A stretch of DNA of 64,000 bases from Myxococcus xanthus (GTDB lineage Bacteria; Myxococcota; Myxococcia; Myxococcales; Myxococcaceae). Position 1 is the first letter of the stretch, and each line of letters begins with the position of its first letter. The stretch spans positions 561,001-625,000 of the forward strand of contig NZ_CP017174.1 in assembly GCF_006402735.1 (NCBI RefSeq), in the 5' to 3' direction. Shown one piece after another: positions 7,812 to 16,549 of this stretch. The position numbers were made by a program, and so were the translations under genes. Under the pieces are notes generated by a model. The model had not been told where the DNA came from. It made no database searches and worked only from the letters and a program-made list of their open reading frames with translations.

Positions 7812-8417
7812 TTGAGCCTGCTGCTTGCCCTGAGTCTCGTCGCGCCCACGTCGCTTGCCCAATCGCCGTTCTCGCCCCGTGATGAGACCGTGCGGGTGCG
7901 CATCGAGACGGACGCCCCCGAGGTCAGCCTCTTCCGCGTCACGAGCGAGGGATTCGGCACCATCGCCACCACGCGAGGTACGGGCACCGTGGGCATCATC
8001 CACTTCCAGCGCGAGTGCACGATGCCCTGCGACGTCACCCTTCGCGACCCGACGACGGACTTCTTCATTGCGGGGTCTGGCATCACGCCCTCACGGCGCT
8101 TCACGCTGTTGGACCACGGGCGGGATGTGTCCCTGAAGGTCGACCCGGGCAGCTCCGGACTGCGAACCACCGGCTGGCTCGCCACCATCTTCGGCGTCTC
8201 CCTGGCGGTGGCGGGTGGGGTGGTGATGGCCCTCGACGGCGCGGGGTCCTTCGATTCATCCCTTCCGAAGGACAACACCTGGCGCAAGGTGGGCATGGGC
8301 TCGCTGATTGGTGGCGGCGCACTGGTGGCGATTGGACTCCCCCTCTTCATCTTCAACGGGACGGATGTGAAGCTCGCGCCGAACAAGCTGACGGGGAACC
8401 GGGGAATCGACCTCTGA
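7812..8417 (+). CDS. Secreted or inner-membrane protein of unknown function
   Basis: A 201-residue protein. I chose TTG at 7812 because a good ribosome site, GGAGGA at 7801-7806, lies five bases before it and a signal peptide (LSLLLALSLVAPTSLAQ) begins at once. The first half is beta-rich, with VRVRIETDAPEVSLFRV and MPCDVTLRDPTTDFFIAG. The second half has two hydrophobic segments, LATIFGVSLAVAGGVVMAL and MGSLIGGGALVAIGLPLFIF, which may span the membrane. I do not recognise the family. It precedes a second exported protein and an ECF sigma factor in the same direction, so it may belong to that signalling locus. Confidence 0.55.
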   Translation: MSLLLALSLVAPTSLAQSPFSPRDETVRVRIETDAPEVSLFRVTSEGFGTIATTRGTGTVGIIHFQRECTMPCDVTLRDPTTDFFIAGSGITPSRRFTLLDHGRDVSLKVDPGSSGLRTTGWLATIFGVSLAVAGGVVMALDGAGSFDSSLPKDNTWRKVGMGSLIGGGALVAIGLPLFIFNGTDVKLAPNKLTGNRGIDL

Positions 8418-8447
8418 TACAGAGGTCACCCGGATGAGCCACCTCCA

Positions 8448-9476
8448 ATGCGCCCGCGTGTCCTCATGACCCCACCCCTCTTCCTGGGGGTGGTCCTCCC
8501 GCTCCTCGCCACCGCGTCGCCAGCGCCTTCGTCGGCGCGGTGGGGACTGCATTGGAATGCGCCCTCGGAGTGCATCCAGGCGGCGCCCCTGGCGCGCGCG
8601 GTGGAGGCTCGCCTGGGGCGCTCCGTGTTCGGGGCCCTGCCGGATGTGCTCATCCATGGCGTGCTGGAGCCGGCGTCCTCGTCGGGGTGGTCCGCGAGGC
8701 TCACGCTCGTGGACGCTCGGGGTACCGTCCTGGGCAGTCGCGACATCGACTCCGCCACGCCCGCGTGCGCGGACATCGAGCGTCGGCTCGTGCTGGTCCT
8801 CGCGTTGATGATCGACCCGGAGGCCCTGCGTCCCCGGGAGCCCGCCCCGGTGCCCTCGGGGGTCGTGCCTCCCGCCGAGGAGGCACCACCGCTCCCCGAA
8901 GCGCCCGACACGACGGTGGAGGAGGACGTCCCAGTCGAGGAGTCATCCCCACCGACTCGCGCGGCGCCGTGGCCGGGTCGCTCGACGGTGTCCGTGTCCG
9001 CGCTGACGACGACGGGGTTCTCGGACGGCCTCGCATGGGGAGGCCGCTTCGGCTGGCGGGGGGCGGGGCGCGTGACGTGGCTCGTGGGGCTCTCCGTGGT
9101 GCCCTGGGCCCGCTCGGAGCTCGAGGACGGGCGGGTGGACCTGATGCTGGCGACGCCCGAGGTGGGGCTGTGTCCGCTGGTGGTGGGCGGCTCCCGATGG
9201 GAGGTGTCCACGTGCGCGGCGGCGGCGTTCTCGTTCGTGATGGCGGACTCAAAGGGTCCGGCGGTGGACGAGGTGGATTTGCTCATCCGAGGTGACGCGG
9301 TGGCGCGAGCCCAGCTGGAGCTGCGACTGGGGAGCGCCACCGCGTTGCATGTGGGGGGCGGCGCCGCGGTGGGGTGGCTGCGTCCCACGTTGCCGATGAC
9401 CTCCGCCTGGGAGGGGCGTTTGGGGGCGCCGTTGCGCGCGTTCGTCGAGCTGGGCCTGTCGTTCCGGGGGCCCTGA
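8448..9476 (+). CDS. Exported protein preceding an ECF sigma factor
   Basis: A 342-residue protein with a signal peptide (LMTPPLFLGVVLPLLATASP) starting at ATG 8448 or the in-frame ATG at 8466. The N-terminal 120 residues are a compact domain with two Cys (SECIQ and PACADIERRLVLVLALMI). A Pro/Glu-rich linker of about 60 residues follows. The C-terminal 160 residues alternate in a way that suggests an outer-membrane beta-barrel or similar sheet (SVSALTTTGFSDGLAWGGRF ... AFVELGLSF). The function is unknown. It lies 75 bases upstream of the sigma factor gene on the same strand and could sense or anchor at the envelope. Confidence 0.55.
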   Translation: MRPRVLMTPPLFLGVVLPLLATASPAPSSARWGLHWNAPSECIQAAPLARAVEARLGRSVFGALPDVLIHGVLEPASSSGWSARLTLVDARGTVLGSRDIDSATPACADIERRLVLVLALMIDPEALRPREPAPVPSGVVPPAEEAPPLPEAPDTTVEEDVPVEESSPPTRAAPWPGRSTVSVSALTTTGFSDGLAWGGRFGWRGAGRVTWLVGLSVVPWARSELEDGRVDLMLATPEVGLCPLVVGGSRWEVSTCAAAAFSFVMADSKGPAVDEVDLLIRGDAVARAQLELRLGSATALHVGGGAAVGWLRPTLPMTSAWEGRLGAPLRAFVELGLSFRGP

Positions 9477-9551
9477 GTCACCGGGGGCGGGTAGCGCTTC
9501 ACCTGGCGCCGGGAAGCTCACTAGAGTCCGCCGGCCCCGGACTCCCGCGCG

Positions 9552-10100
9552 ATGCCCCCCCCTCCCCAAGCCCTGCCCGCTCCCGAAGGGGCGGAACCGC
9601 TCGACTTCGAGCGGGTGCATGCCCAGCACGCGGCCTTCGTGTGGCGCACGCTGCGGCGCATGGGCGTGAGGGAGGCGGACCTGGAGGACGTCTGCCAGGA
9701 GGCCTTCCTGGTGGTCCATCGCCGTCTCCCCGAGTTCGACCCGCGCGCGCCCGTGGCCGCGTGGCTCTTCGGCATCTGCATGCGATTGGCCTCGGACCAT
9801 CGCAAGCGGGCCCACGTCCGGCGGGAGACCCCCGTCGCGGAGACTCCCGACGAGGCCCGTCCCCCCGAGCAGCTCGAGTCCGTGGCGCGCACGCAGGCGC
9901 GGGCCCGGTTGGACCGCATCCTGGATGCGCTCGACGAGGACAAGCGGGCGGTGTTCGTCCTCTTCGAAATCGAGCAGTGGGCCATGGCCGACGTGGCCCA
10001 GGCGGTGGGGTGCCCCGTGCAGACCGCCTACGCGCGGCTGTACGCTGCGCGCAAGCAGGTCCAGGAGGCCGTGGCCCGGTTGCAAGGAGGCGAGAGATGA
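9552..10100 (+). CDS. ECF-type RNA polymerase sigma factor
   Basis: A 182-residue sigma-70 family factor of the extracytoplasmic function group. Region 2 is LEDVCQEAFLVVHRRLPEFD followed by AAWLFGICMRLASDHRK. Region 4 is the helix-turn-helix DKRAVFVLFEIEQWAMADVA and VGCPVQTAYARLYAARKQV. It would direct RNA polymerase to a set of stress or envelope promoters. The stop overlaps the start of the next gene by four bases (ATGA at 10097), which couples it to a one-pass membrane protein, the usual arrangement of ECF factor and regulator. The candidate upstream genes at 7812 and 8448 may be part of the same response. Confidence 0.9.
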   Translation: MPPPPQALPAPEGAEPLDFERVHAQHAAFVWRTLRRMGVREADLEDVCQEAFLVVHRRLPEFDPRAPVAAWLFGICMRLASDHRKRAHVRRETPVAETPDEARPPEQLESVARTQARARLDRILDALDEDKRAVFVLFEIEQWAMADVAQAVGCPVQTAYARLYAARKQVQEAVARLQGGER

Positions 10101-10927
10101 GGACGCCCGAGCCCGTGCGACTCCTGGAGGAGTCCTCCGATGCCTCGCCCGAGCTGCGCGAGCTGCTGGGCTCCGCCCTGGACGATGGGCCCTCGGCCGC
10201 GCAGCTGGCGTCCCTCGCGGCCCGATTGGCACCCCTCCAGCCGCCCCCGGCCCCTGCGGCTCCCTCACCGGCTCCGGTGGCGCCCGCGTCCGAGCCGCTC
10301 GCGGGTGGCGCGACGGTGGCCACGGGCCTCAAGCTCAAGGTGCTCGTGGGCGTGGCCGCGCTCACGGGGGCCGTGGGCTCCTTCCAGGCGGGCCGCGTCT
10401 ACGAGCGCGCACAGCCTCCGACGGTCGCCCAGGCCCAGCGGGAGACGCCGCCGGTGGAGCGTCCACGGAGCGAGGTGCCCGCCGAGGTCGTCGTGTCGGC
10501 GCCCCCCGTTGCCGAAGCGCCCACCCCGCGTCCCGAGCCCGCCGCCCCCATCGTGGAGCGTGCGCCGGCTCCCGTCGCGCCTCGGACGAGCCCGCCGCAA
10601 GCCCTCCAGAAGCCCGTCGTGGAGCCGCCGCCGGAAGCTCGCGCCGCGAGCCCGGAGGACGAGGAGCTGCTGCTCATCGATGACGCCCACCGTGCCCTCC
10701 AGCGAGGCGCCGCCGAGGAGGCCCTCTCGCTGCTGCGAGGACACGCGTCCCGGTTCCAGGCGGGCACGCTCGCGCAGGAGCGGGAGGTGCTCGCCATCGA
10801 GGCGTTGGTGCTGCTGGGCCGACTCGCGGAAGCCCAGCAGCGCGCCGAGGACTTCCAGGCGAAGCACCCGACGTCCTCACACCTCGTCCGTCTCCAGAAG
10901 CTGCTCCGTCCGCCAGCGCTGGAGTGA
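10097..10927 (+). CDS. One-pass membrane protein, probable regulator of the ECF factor
   Basis: A 276-residue protein starting at the ATG that overlaps the sigma stop. The first 45 residues (PVRLLEESSDASPELRELLG) are cytoplasmic and helical. One membrane segment lies at about residues 80-97 (LKVLVGVAALTGAVGSF), flanked by Pro/Ala-rich stretches. The C-terminal 80 residues form TPR-like helices, ELLLIDDAHRALQRGAAEEA and LLGRLAEAQQRAEDFQAKH, probably in the periplasm. Position and topology suggest an anti-sigma-like role, but no zinc anti-sigma HxxxCxxC motif is visible. This layout recurs beside ECF factors in myxobacteria. The function is inferred from context. Confidence 0.65.
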   Translation: MRTPEPVRLLEESSDASPELRELLGSALDDGPSAAQLASLAARLAPLQPPPAPAAPSPAPVAPASEPLAGGATVATGLKLKVLVGVAALTGAVGSFQAGRVYERAQPPTVAQAQRETPPVERPRSEVPAEVVVSAPPVAEAPTPRPEPAAPIVERAPAPVAPRTSPPQALQKPVVEPPPEARAASPEDEELLLIDDAHRALQRGAAEEALSLLRGHASRFQAGTLAQEREVLAIEALVLLGRLAEAQQRAEDFQAKHPTSSHLVRLQKLLRPPALE

Positions 10928-11033
10928 CGAGGTGTTGGAGGCCCCCTTGAGCCCATGGGCGCCGCGAATCCGAATCAGTGACCGGACTGGACCCCCACGT
11001 CGCGGCCATTCAACGGCTACACGGGGCGGTTGT

Positions 11034-11509
11034 AAGCAGGTGCGCAGGAGGCGAGCGCGGGGCTTGAGGCAGCGGCCGGGAAGGAGCGGGTGAAGGAGAG
11101 GACACCGCGAGTGGACTTTCGCCGAGTTGCTCAGGAGGACGTTCGACTTCGATGTGTTCGCCTGCGTGAGGTGTGGAGGCAGGCTCAAGGGTGTTGGCGT
11201 ACGTGAAGGGGGCCCCCGGGGTGCGGGCGATTGTGGAGCACCTGGGCATGCCCACGGCATGTGCGAGGTTGGCCCCGGCACGAGGGCCACCCCAGGTCGT
11301 GTGGTGTTGAGGCTCAAGAGGCGCCAACAGGCCAAGGCTCCTGCCACGCACCTGATGGGAGCGCGGCCTGGGCAGGCGTGTGCCCCAAGGGGGTTCAAGC
11401 GGTCTGTCCACCGGCCGGGAGCATCGCTCGGGCGGCCCCGTCAGCGGCCCTCCTCGGCCCCTCTGCACCCTCCCTCCCCCTCAACAGGGCCCCCATTCCT
11501 CTTATGCGC
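11034..11509 (+). mobile_element. IS91-family transposon remnant C (3' part, defective)
   Basis: Nearly identical to remnant A from AGCAGGTGCGCAGGAGG through the right end CCTCTTATGCGC. It contains ELLRRTFDFDVFACVRCGG and, after a shift, VKGAPGVRAIVEHLGMPTAC. Like A, it carries the extra T in GACTTTCGCC and the extra G in CTCAAGGGTG, so both come from an already broken copy. The left boundary follows CACGGGGCGGTTGTA. The right boundary is 12 bases before the next open frame. Confidence 0.8.
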
Positions 11510-11520
11510 GCGTGACGTCG

Positions 11521-12185
11521 ATGACCGGTTGGATGCTCCTGCTGTTGGCGATGCTCGCGCCGATCGGCGTGCAGGCCCAGACCCCCGAGGCCGCGGTGGT
11601 CGAGGCGGTTGCCCAGGACGCGCACGCCAGCTTCGCTTCGACGCTCGCCATGCCTCCCGCTGACGGCGAGGCGCAGCGCGCAGGCACCTCGCTCCTGGGC
11701 GTGAACCTGCCTCGCTTCGCGGTCGCGTCGCTGGGTGGGGCCGCCGGCGGAGCGCTCCTGGGCACGGGTGGCTACCTGATCGCCAATCTCGCGATGTGCG
11801 AGGGACGGAGCCAAGGCTTCTTCTCCTTCGCGGCACTCGTCACGGGCGGCACCATCGGTGCCGGGCTGGGCCTGCTGGGCGGGACCCTGCTGGTGGGCCA
11901 CTGGATGGCGGCGATGGCGCTTGGTGGGGCGTGCTGGTGGGCATGGCCGTCGGCATGACCGTGGGCACGACGACCATGCAGCTTCTCGATCCCTCTCACG
12001 CCGGCACCGTGTTCGATGCGACGCTCGTGGGCACGGTGCTGCTCGGCGCGCTCGGCTACGAGCTGACCTCCCACCACAGCGCGAAGCAGTTTCGCTCCAC
12101 GCGGCTCACCGTCGCGCCGACGTTGCTCCCGGGCAGCCGCGGCACGGTGGGCATGGGCGTTGCGCTCAACTGCACCTGGAACTGA
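11521..12185 (+). pseudogene. Glycine-rich membrane protein, frameshifted
   Basis: The first part, from ATG 11521, has a signal-like start (MTGWMLLLLAMLAPIGVQAQ) and glycine-zipper membrane stretches such as VASLGGAAGGALLGTGGYLI and ALVTGGTIGAGLGLLGGTLL. Near 11905 the coding pattern moves to the next frame and goes on as AWWGVLVGMAVGMTVGTTTM, LVGTVLLGALGYELTSHHSA and ends GTVGMGVALNCTWN. A single-base error joins the two. There is no ribosome site before 11521, which sits 12 bases after IS91 remnant C, so the native 5' end may also be lost. Family unknown. A sequencing error could explain the shift. Confidence 0.5.
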
Positions 12186-12254
12186 GCGCGCCCGCGCGGC
12201 GAGGTGGTGGGTCAGCGCGGTTCACCCGCGCCCTGTCCGGCGCGTCGGCGTCCC

Positions 12255-12848
12255 TCAGGGCGTGGCGGCCAGCGCCTGGGCCTTGGCCCTTCGGCCCCGC
12301 GACCAGAGCGCCAGGGTGATGGGAGAGACGAGCACCAGCATCATCAGCGAGCCGACCACCGCGCCCGCAGTGATCGCTGCGGCGAAGCGAAGCGCGGCGC
12401 CGAGGCCCGCTCGGTGGGGACCCGCTCCGATCCCGAGCTCCGCGCGCAGGTCCTCGACGTTGCGCTCGAGCAGCGCCTCGTAGTCGCGCCCGTAGGTGGA
12501 CTGCTCGTCGAGCCCGCGGACGAACGCGCGCCAGGTGCGCACCGGGGCCGTCAGCAGCCCCCCGGTCATGCCCGAGAGGTTGAGCACCCAGGCCGCGTGG
12601 AAGTCGCCGCAGCCCGCGCCGATCTCCCACGCGGAGATCTCGAACTCGCCCGTGAGGTCGGTGCGATAGCCGGTGAGGACGTGGTGCAGATCGTGAAAGC
12701 GCACCGCGCGCTTGCGAGCCTCGGTGTTGGGGAGCGGGAAGGGGAGGGGGCCGAGCTTGAAGTCGACCCAATCGGACGCGTACCCGCCGTCCTCTCCGAA
12801 GCCGCTCTCGTCGAAGTAGCGTCGCAGCGCCGTGGCCATGGTCTCCAT
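12255..12848 (-). CDS. COQ4-like protein with a C-terminal membrane anchor
   Basis: A 197-residue protein. The diagnostic COQ4 zinc motif HDxxHx11E is present as FHDLHHVLTGYRTDLTGE. In eukaryotes COQ4 supports ubiquinone synthesis; bacterial relatives are annotated as ubiquinone biosynthesis proteins, but their role is less sure. The region SDWVDFKLGPLPFPLPNTEA and the conserved helix after the motif (ISAWEIGAGCGDFHAAWVLN) fit the fold. Near the C-terminus a hydrophobic segment AAAITAGAVVGSLMMLVLVS would anchor it in the membrane. I chose the ATG at 12848 (METMATALRRYFDESGFG); codons farther upstream look non-coding. It is monocistronic and convergent with the broken gene at 11521. Confidence 0.7.
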   Translation of the reverse strand: METMATALRRYFDESGFGEDGGYASDWVDFKLGPLPFPLPNTEARKRAVRFHDLHHVLTGYRTDLTGEFEISAWEIGAGCGDFHAAWVLNLSGMTGGLLTAPVRTWRAFVRGLDEQSTYGRDYEALLERNVEDLRAELGIGAGPHRAGLGAALRFAAAITAGAVVGSLMMLVLVSPITLALWSRGRRAKAQALAATP

Positions 12849-13140
12849 CGCGTGGACTCTCTCGCAGCGGGCGCAGCTGCCCCGCGGGTTCGCAAGGAGT
12901 CTGACGCGGAGACCTCCGTGCTGCACGTCGCGTCCGAGGAGAGGCATCAGGCCCGGCGATGCGCGCGGGGACCGGTGCTCATGCTCCGGCCCGCGGGTGT
13001 GCCTGGGCTTCAGGCGGGACGCCGTGTGTACGACCGCGTGAGCGGCGGCACCGAGCGCGAGCTCCCAACTCGGAACAGCAAGGCCGGCCATGGGGACGTG
13101 CCCCACGACCGGCCTTGCTCCTCGGCGTGTCGACGCGGTC
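12849..13140. other. Intergenic stretch, 292 bases
   Basis: Lies between two minus-strand genes. It holds the terminator of the large triple-repeat gene (13077-13119) and presumably the promoter of the COQ4-like gene. I see no other gene. Confidence 0.5.
13077..13119 (-). terminator. Intrinsic-type terminator of the triple-repeat lipoprotein gene
   Basis: AGCAAGGCCGG (13077-13087) pairs exactly with CCGGCCTTGCT (13109-13119), with a 21-base loop that can itself fold (GGGGACGTGCCCC). It lies just beyond the stop of the gene that ends at 13141 on the minus strand. Confidence 0.65.
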
Positions 13141-16056
13141 CTACCGCAGGGGCACGCGCTTGAGCCTGAAGGGCGAGGGGCTCTCGCTCATCGTGAAGTA
13201 GCTCGCGCCGTTGGCCTCGTACTCGATCGCCTCACCCTGGCCCTCGGTGGTGTCGGTCAGCGTGACGGGCGTCGCGAAGACGGCCGACTCGAAGCCAAGT
13301 CCCGGCGTCGCACGGAACTCGTAGACAGTGCGGTAGGTGCGAAGGAGGAAGCGATCTGCGCATGGGTGGATCGCCGCCGCGGTCGCGGCCGAGAAGTTGG
13401 CGTCGCCGTTCAGCGGCAGCTGGATCGTGTGGACGTGGATCAGCGTGGCCTGCACGCCCGGCGTCAGCGGCTGGGGGAACTTATACACGCCGCTTTGCCC
13501 CGTGCCCCCGTTCTTGGTGACGACGTAGATGTCCCCGGTGGTGGGGTGCACCATCAGCGACTCCGCGTCCTTCGCGCCGTCCGGATAGACGAACGGGAAG
13601 GCCTCGGCGACGAGCCCCCCCGAGGTCTGACCGTTGGCGAGATCCGGCTCGGGCACGCGGTAGATCGTGAACGACGTGGGGCTGCCACCCGGAGGGAAGT
13701 TGGCGCTCCACTTCCCGATGTCACCGATGAAGATGCACGAGCCGCTCGGGCAGGGCCCGGTTGCGAGGTCCTCCCAGTCGGCCGGCGTCACGTTGGTCAC
13801 GTTGAACGTGCCGATCGTGCTCGCGTTGAGCGTGTCGATCGCGACGATCGCGGTGGTGTCCTCGTTGTGCACGTAGAGCGCGTTGCCGACCACGCGGCTC
13901 GCGGCCAGGCCCGAGGGCTCCACGATTTCCGGCGCGGTCACGGTGCCCTGGAGCGTGAAGGTGCTCGCGTACGTGTCGCCGACCATGCAGGTGGGGGCGT
14001 TGGCGGCGCGCAGGACGATCACGTGCGCGGTGTTGGTCTGCACGAACGCGGAGCTGCCGGAGAGGCCCGCCTGGAGGCCCGGCGCGGTGAGCGACCGGTA
14101 GGCCGCATTGAAGAGCAGTCCGTTGGTGTGACCCAGGCACGCGTCGAAGGCCTCGGTGAAGCCGAGCGGCGGCTCGATGCCGGTGGCAGGGCAGGTGGCG
14201 TCCGGCCAGACCTGTGAGCCGTACCAGACGGCGAGGCCACCCGCGCTGCCGGTCACCACGTCGGGCACGGTGAACGACGCGGAGTCGCCGTTCTTCTGGC
14301 CTGCGTGCACGTCGATTGGCTGGACCGGATCGACGCCGCTGAAGGCCTCCACGCTCCCCGCCATGTGGGTGGTCGCGTCCAGTTCGAACGCGTAGCTCGC
14401 AGGCTCGGAGGCGCCCGCGACGCGGTAGAAGATCCAGGTGCGGATGGCCCAGGCGCTCTGCTCCGAGCGCAGGAACGTCCAGCCGGCGGGCGGCGTGACG
14501 GTCGCGGAGATGTTGTTGCGCACGGTCACCCGCGCGATGAGCGCGTCGTTGGCCTCGGTCCCCGACGGCTTGGGGATCGACAGCGAAGCGATCGACAGGC
14601 CGCTGTGGTGCGAGCTCCCACGCAACGCGACCCCCGAGGACGGCGCGACCTCGGCGCGGCGAAGGGCGACGACCTGCGCGACGTTGGTCTCGGCGAACGT
14701 CGAGCTCCCGTTGAACGGTCCCTGGAGGCCGGCACCGGCGAGGGGCCTGAAGGCGGCGTTGAAGACGAGGCCCTGGGACGAGGACACCAAGCAGGTGTCG
14801 TAGGTCTCGGCGAAGCCCACGGGGGGCTCGATCGCCGGGGTCGGACACGCGGCGCCGGTCCACGCCTGCGCGCCGAACCAGACGGCAGCCCCGCCCGCGG
14901 TCGAGGTGCTCAGCTGCGGCGTAGTGAAGGCCGTCGAGCCGCTGTTGCTCTTGCCGGCGTGCGTGTCGATCGGGTTGGCCGGATCGACGCCGGCATACGC
15001 CACGAGGTTGCCGACGAGGTAGCTCGCGATGGAACTCTGGAAAGTGTGGCTCGCGGGCTCGCTGGCGGTGGCGACGCGGACGAAGACCCAGCCGCGGATG
15101 CTCCAGGTGCTCATGTCGGTGCGCACCAGCGTCCAACCTGCAGGCGGGGTGATCTCGGCGCCGATCTGGTTCCGGTTCGCAAGGTGCGCCAGCAGCACGT
15201 TACCGGCGGCGACGCCCGTAGGGGTCGAGAGGGTCAGGCTGGTGACCGTCTTGCCGCTCGCGTGCGTGGTGCCGACGAGGGTGATCTCCTCGGTGGCCGG
15301 CGGCTGGAGGGAACGCAGCACCACCGCGTGCGTGATGTTGGTGTTGGGGAGCGTGGAGCTGCCGGTGAAGGCGGGCTGGGCACCTGCGGCCCCGAGCTCC
15401 GAGGTGGCGGCGCTGTGCAGCACGCCGCGCGACGACGAGACGAGGCAGGTGTCGAGCTGCTCGGTGAAGCCCGCCGGAGGGGTGTGGACCGCGGGGCACG
15501 CGGCGCCTCCCCAGACCTGGGCCGAGAACCACACTGCGAGGCCGTTCGCGGACGACGTGGTGGCGACGGGCAGCGCGAGGCTCGCGCTGTTGCCATTCTT
15601 CTGGCCCACGTGCACGTCGATCGGCTGGAGCGGATCCGCGCCCGACACCGCGACCAGGGTGGCCGCCATGGAGCTGGCGAGGTCGAGGGTGAAGGTGTGA
15701 CTGCTCGGCTCGGCCGCGTTGGCCACGCGGAGGAAGAGCCAGGACTTGATGGCCGAGGCGCTCTGCTCGGAGCGCAGCAGCGTCCAGCCAGCGGGTGGGG
15801 TGGCGACGGCGGCGACGGCCTCGCGATTGCTCAGCTGCATCACCAGCACATCTCCGGCGGCCGTACCGACGGGGGTGGGGATGGAGAGGGCGGTGATGGC
15901 CAGGCCGCTCGCGCTGGTGGTTCCTCGCACGGAGAGCGTGGAGAGGCCCTGGGCCGTCGTCGCATCCTGTACGTCGTCGGGCTGCGTGAGCTCAGGCGTT
16001 CCACAGGCGGCCATCAGTAGGGCGGCCGCAATCCATAGACTTCGGAATGGGGTCAT
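13141..16056 (-). CDS. Large lipoprotein with three tandem domains and a C-terminal propeller-like domain
   Basis: A 971-residue lipoprotein with the lipobox LLMAAC (Cys18). Three tandem copies of a roughly 215-residue domain follow, at about 41-250, 255-465 and 470-685. Each has a stretch like TPPAGWTLLRSEQSASAIKS, a later WLFLRVANAAEPSSHTF, then QPIDVHVGQKN and a Cys pair around GAACPAVHTPPAGF and DTCLVSS. The copies resemble phage or surface beta-sandwich modules. The last 280 residues are different (EPSGLAASRVVGNALYVHNE, DWEDLATGPCPSGSCIFIGD, DAESLMVHPTTGDIYVVTKN) and look like a beta-propeller. Probably a cell-surface adhesin or binding protein; no enzyme motif was seen. It appears intact and has its own terminator. 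Its GC pattern matches the host. Confidence 0.7.
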   Translation of the reverse strand: MTPFRSLWIAAALLMAACGTPELTQPDDVQDATTAQGLSTLSVRGTTSASGLAITALSIPTPVGTAAGDVLVMQLSNREAVAAVATPPAGWTLLRSEQSASAIKSWLFLRVANAAEPSSHTFTLDLASSMAATLVAVSGADPLQPIDVHVGQKNGNSASLALPVATTSSANGLAVWFSAQVWGGAACPAVHTPPAGFTEQLDTCLVSSSRGVLHSAATSELGAAGAQPAFTGSSTLPNTNITHAVVLRSLQPPATEEITLVGTTHASGKTVTSLTLSTPTGVAAGNVLLAHLANRNQIGAEITPPAGWTLVRTDMSTWSIRGWVFVRVATASEPASHTFQSSIASYLVGNLVAYAGVDPANPIDTHAGKSNSGSTAFTTPQLSTSTAGGAAVWFGAQAWTGAACPTPAIEPPVGFAETYDTCLVSSSQGLVFNAAFRPLAGAGLQGPFNGSSTFAETNVAQVVALRRAEVAPSSGVALRGSSHHSGLSIASLSIPKPSGTEANDALIARVTVRNNISATVTPPAGWTFLRSEQSAWAIRTWIFYRVAGASEPASYAFELDATTHMAGSVEAFSGVDPVQPIDVHAGQKNGDSASFTVPDVVTGSAGGLAVWYGSQVWPDATCPATGIEPPLGFTEAFDACLGHTNGLLFNAAYRSLTAPGLQAGLSGSSAFVQTNTAHVIVLRAANAPTCMVGDTYASTFTLQGTVTAPEIVEPSGLAASRVVGNALYVHNEDTTAIVAIDTLNASTIGTFNVTNVTPADWEDLATGPCPSGSCIFIGDIGKWSANFPPGGSPTSFTIYRVPEPDLANGQTSGGLVAEAFPFVYPDGAKDAESLMVHPTTGDIYVVTKNGGTGQSGVYKFPQPLTPGVQATLIHVHTIQLPLNGDANFSAATAAAIHPCADRFLLRTYRTVYEFRATPGLGFESAVFATPVTLTDTTEGQGEAIEYEANGASYFTMSESPSPFRLKRVPLR

Positions 16057-16165
16057 GGGGTTTCGATCGGGTGTCGACTCACCGGACTGGAGGTCCGGGA
16101 ATCAGCCATGTGAAGGACCCCGAAGCGAGAAGCGCAATCGACTGTCATGACACGGGAAAGCTGCC

Positions 16166-16375
16166 GTGAAACGGTTGGGATCGTCGGGTGGGATCGAAAG
16201 AAGGTGGCAGTCCTGTCCATGCGGTCACGCGGAGTACTTGGAGAACGCGAAGCCCAAAGACATCTGCGCACGGTGCAAGGGCCGAAGGGCGGTCGGCACC
16301 CCGAGGGGTGGGCATCCAGGCAAGCCTCGTGACCGTGGCTGTGACCGGCTCGTGACGTCAGCAGAACGGTGCTGA
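16166..16375 (+). CDS. Possible small zinc-ribbon protein
   Basis: A 69-codon frame from GTG 16166 with CPCGHAEYLENAKPKDICAR and CKGRR, a CxCGH...CxxC pattern that could bind zinc, followed by a basic tail. It overlaps the end of the open minus-strand frame at 16225-16476, and only one of the two can be real in the overlap. Size and pattern resemble small phage genes. No ribosome site is obvious. Confidence 0.3.
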   Translation: MKRLGSSGGIERRWQSCPCGHAEYLENAKPKDICARCKGRRAVGTPRGGHPGKPRDRGCDRLVTSAERC

Positions 16376-16476
16376 CATCCTGTGATCTGGAGCGTGCCTG
16401 AGGGCTTCTTGTCAGCGTCCGAGCACGCGCCGAGCACGGCGCACGCGGCGAGTACGGCGCATAGATGGCGAGTCAT
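16225..16476 (-). pseudogene. Lipoprotein gene, N-terminal remnant
   Basis: Starts convincingly with a lipoprotein signal, MTRHLCAVLAACAVLGAC (lipobox VLGAC), then SDADKKPSGTLQIT. After about 32 residues the codon pattern changes and the frame drifts to a stop at 16225, so only the 5' end is native. It lies 18 bases after the stop of another truncated minus-strand gene, as in an operon. Confidence 0.4.
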
Positions 16477-16492
16477 CGTTCCTCCTCGCGCC

Positions 16493-16549
16493 TCAGTACT
16501 TGACCCAGATTTCCGTGCCCGGATGAATCTCCGTCAGCGGCGTCGTGTT
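16493..16549 (-). pseudogene. C-terminal tail of a gene cut by IS91 remnant D
   Basis: Reads NTTPLTEIHPGTEIWVKY then stop. The coding pattern ends where remnant D begins. It is probably the last 18 residues of a lost gene that preceded the lipoprotein at 16476. Confidence 0.4.

Noticed and set aside
14305-16020. 571-codon plus-strand frame over the triple-repeat gene
   Set aside because: Antisense shadow. The minus frame has a signal peptide, repeats and a terminator; this one has none.
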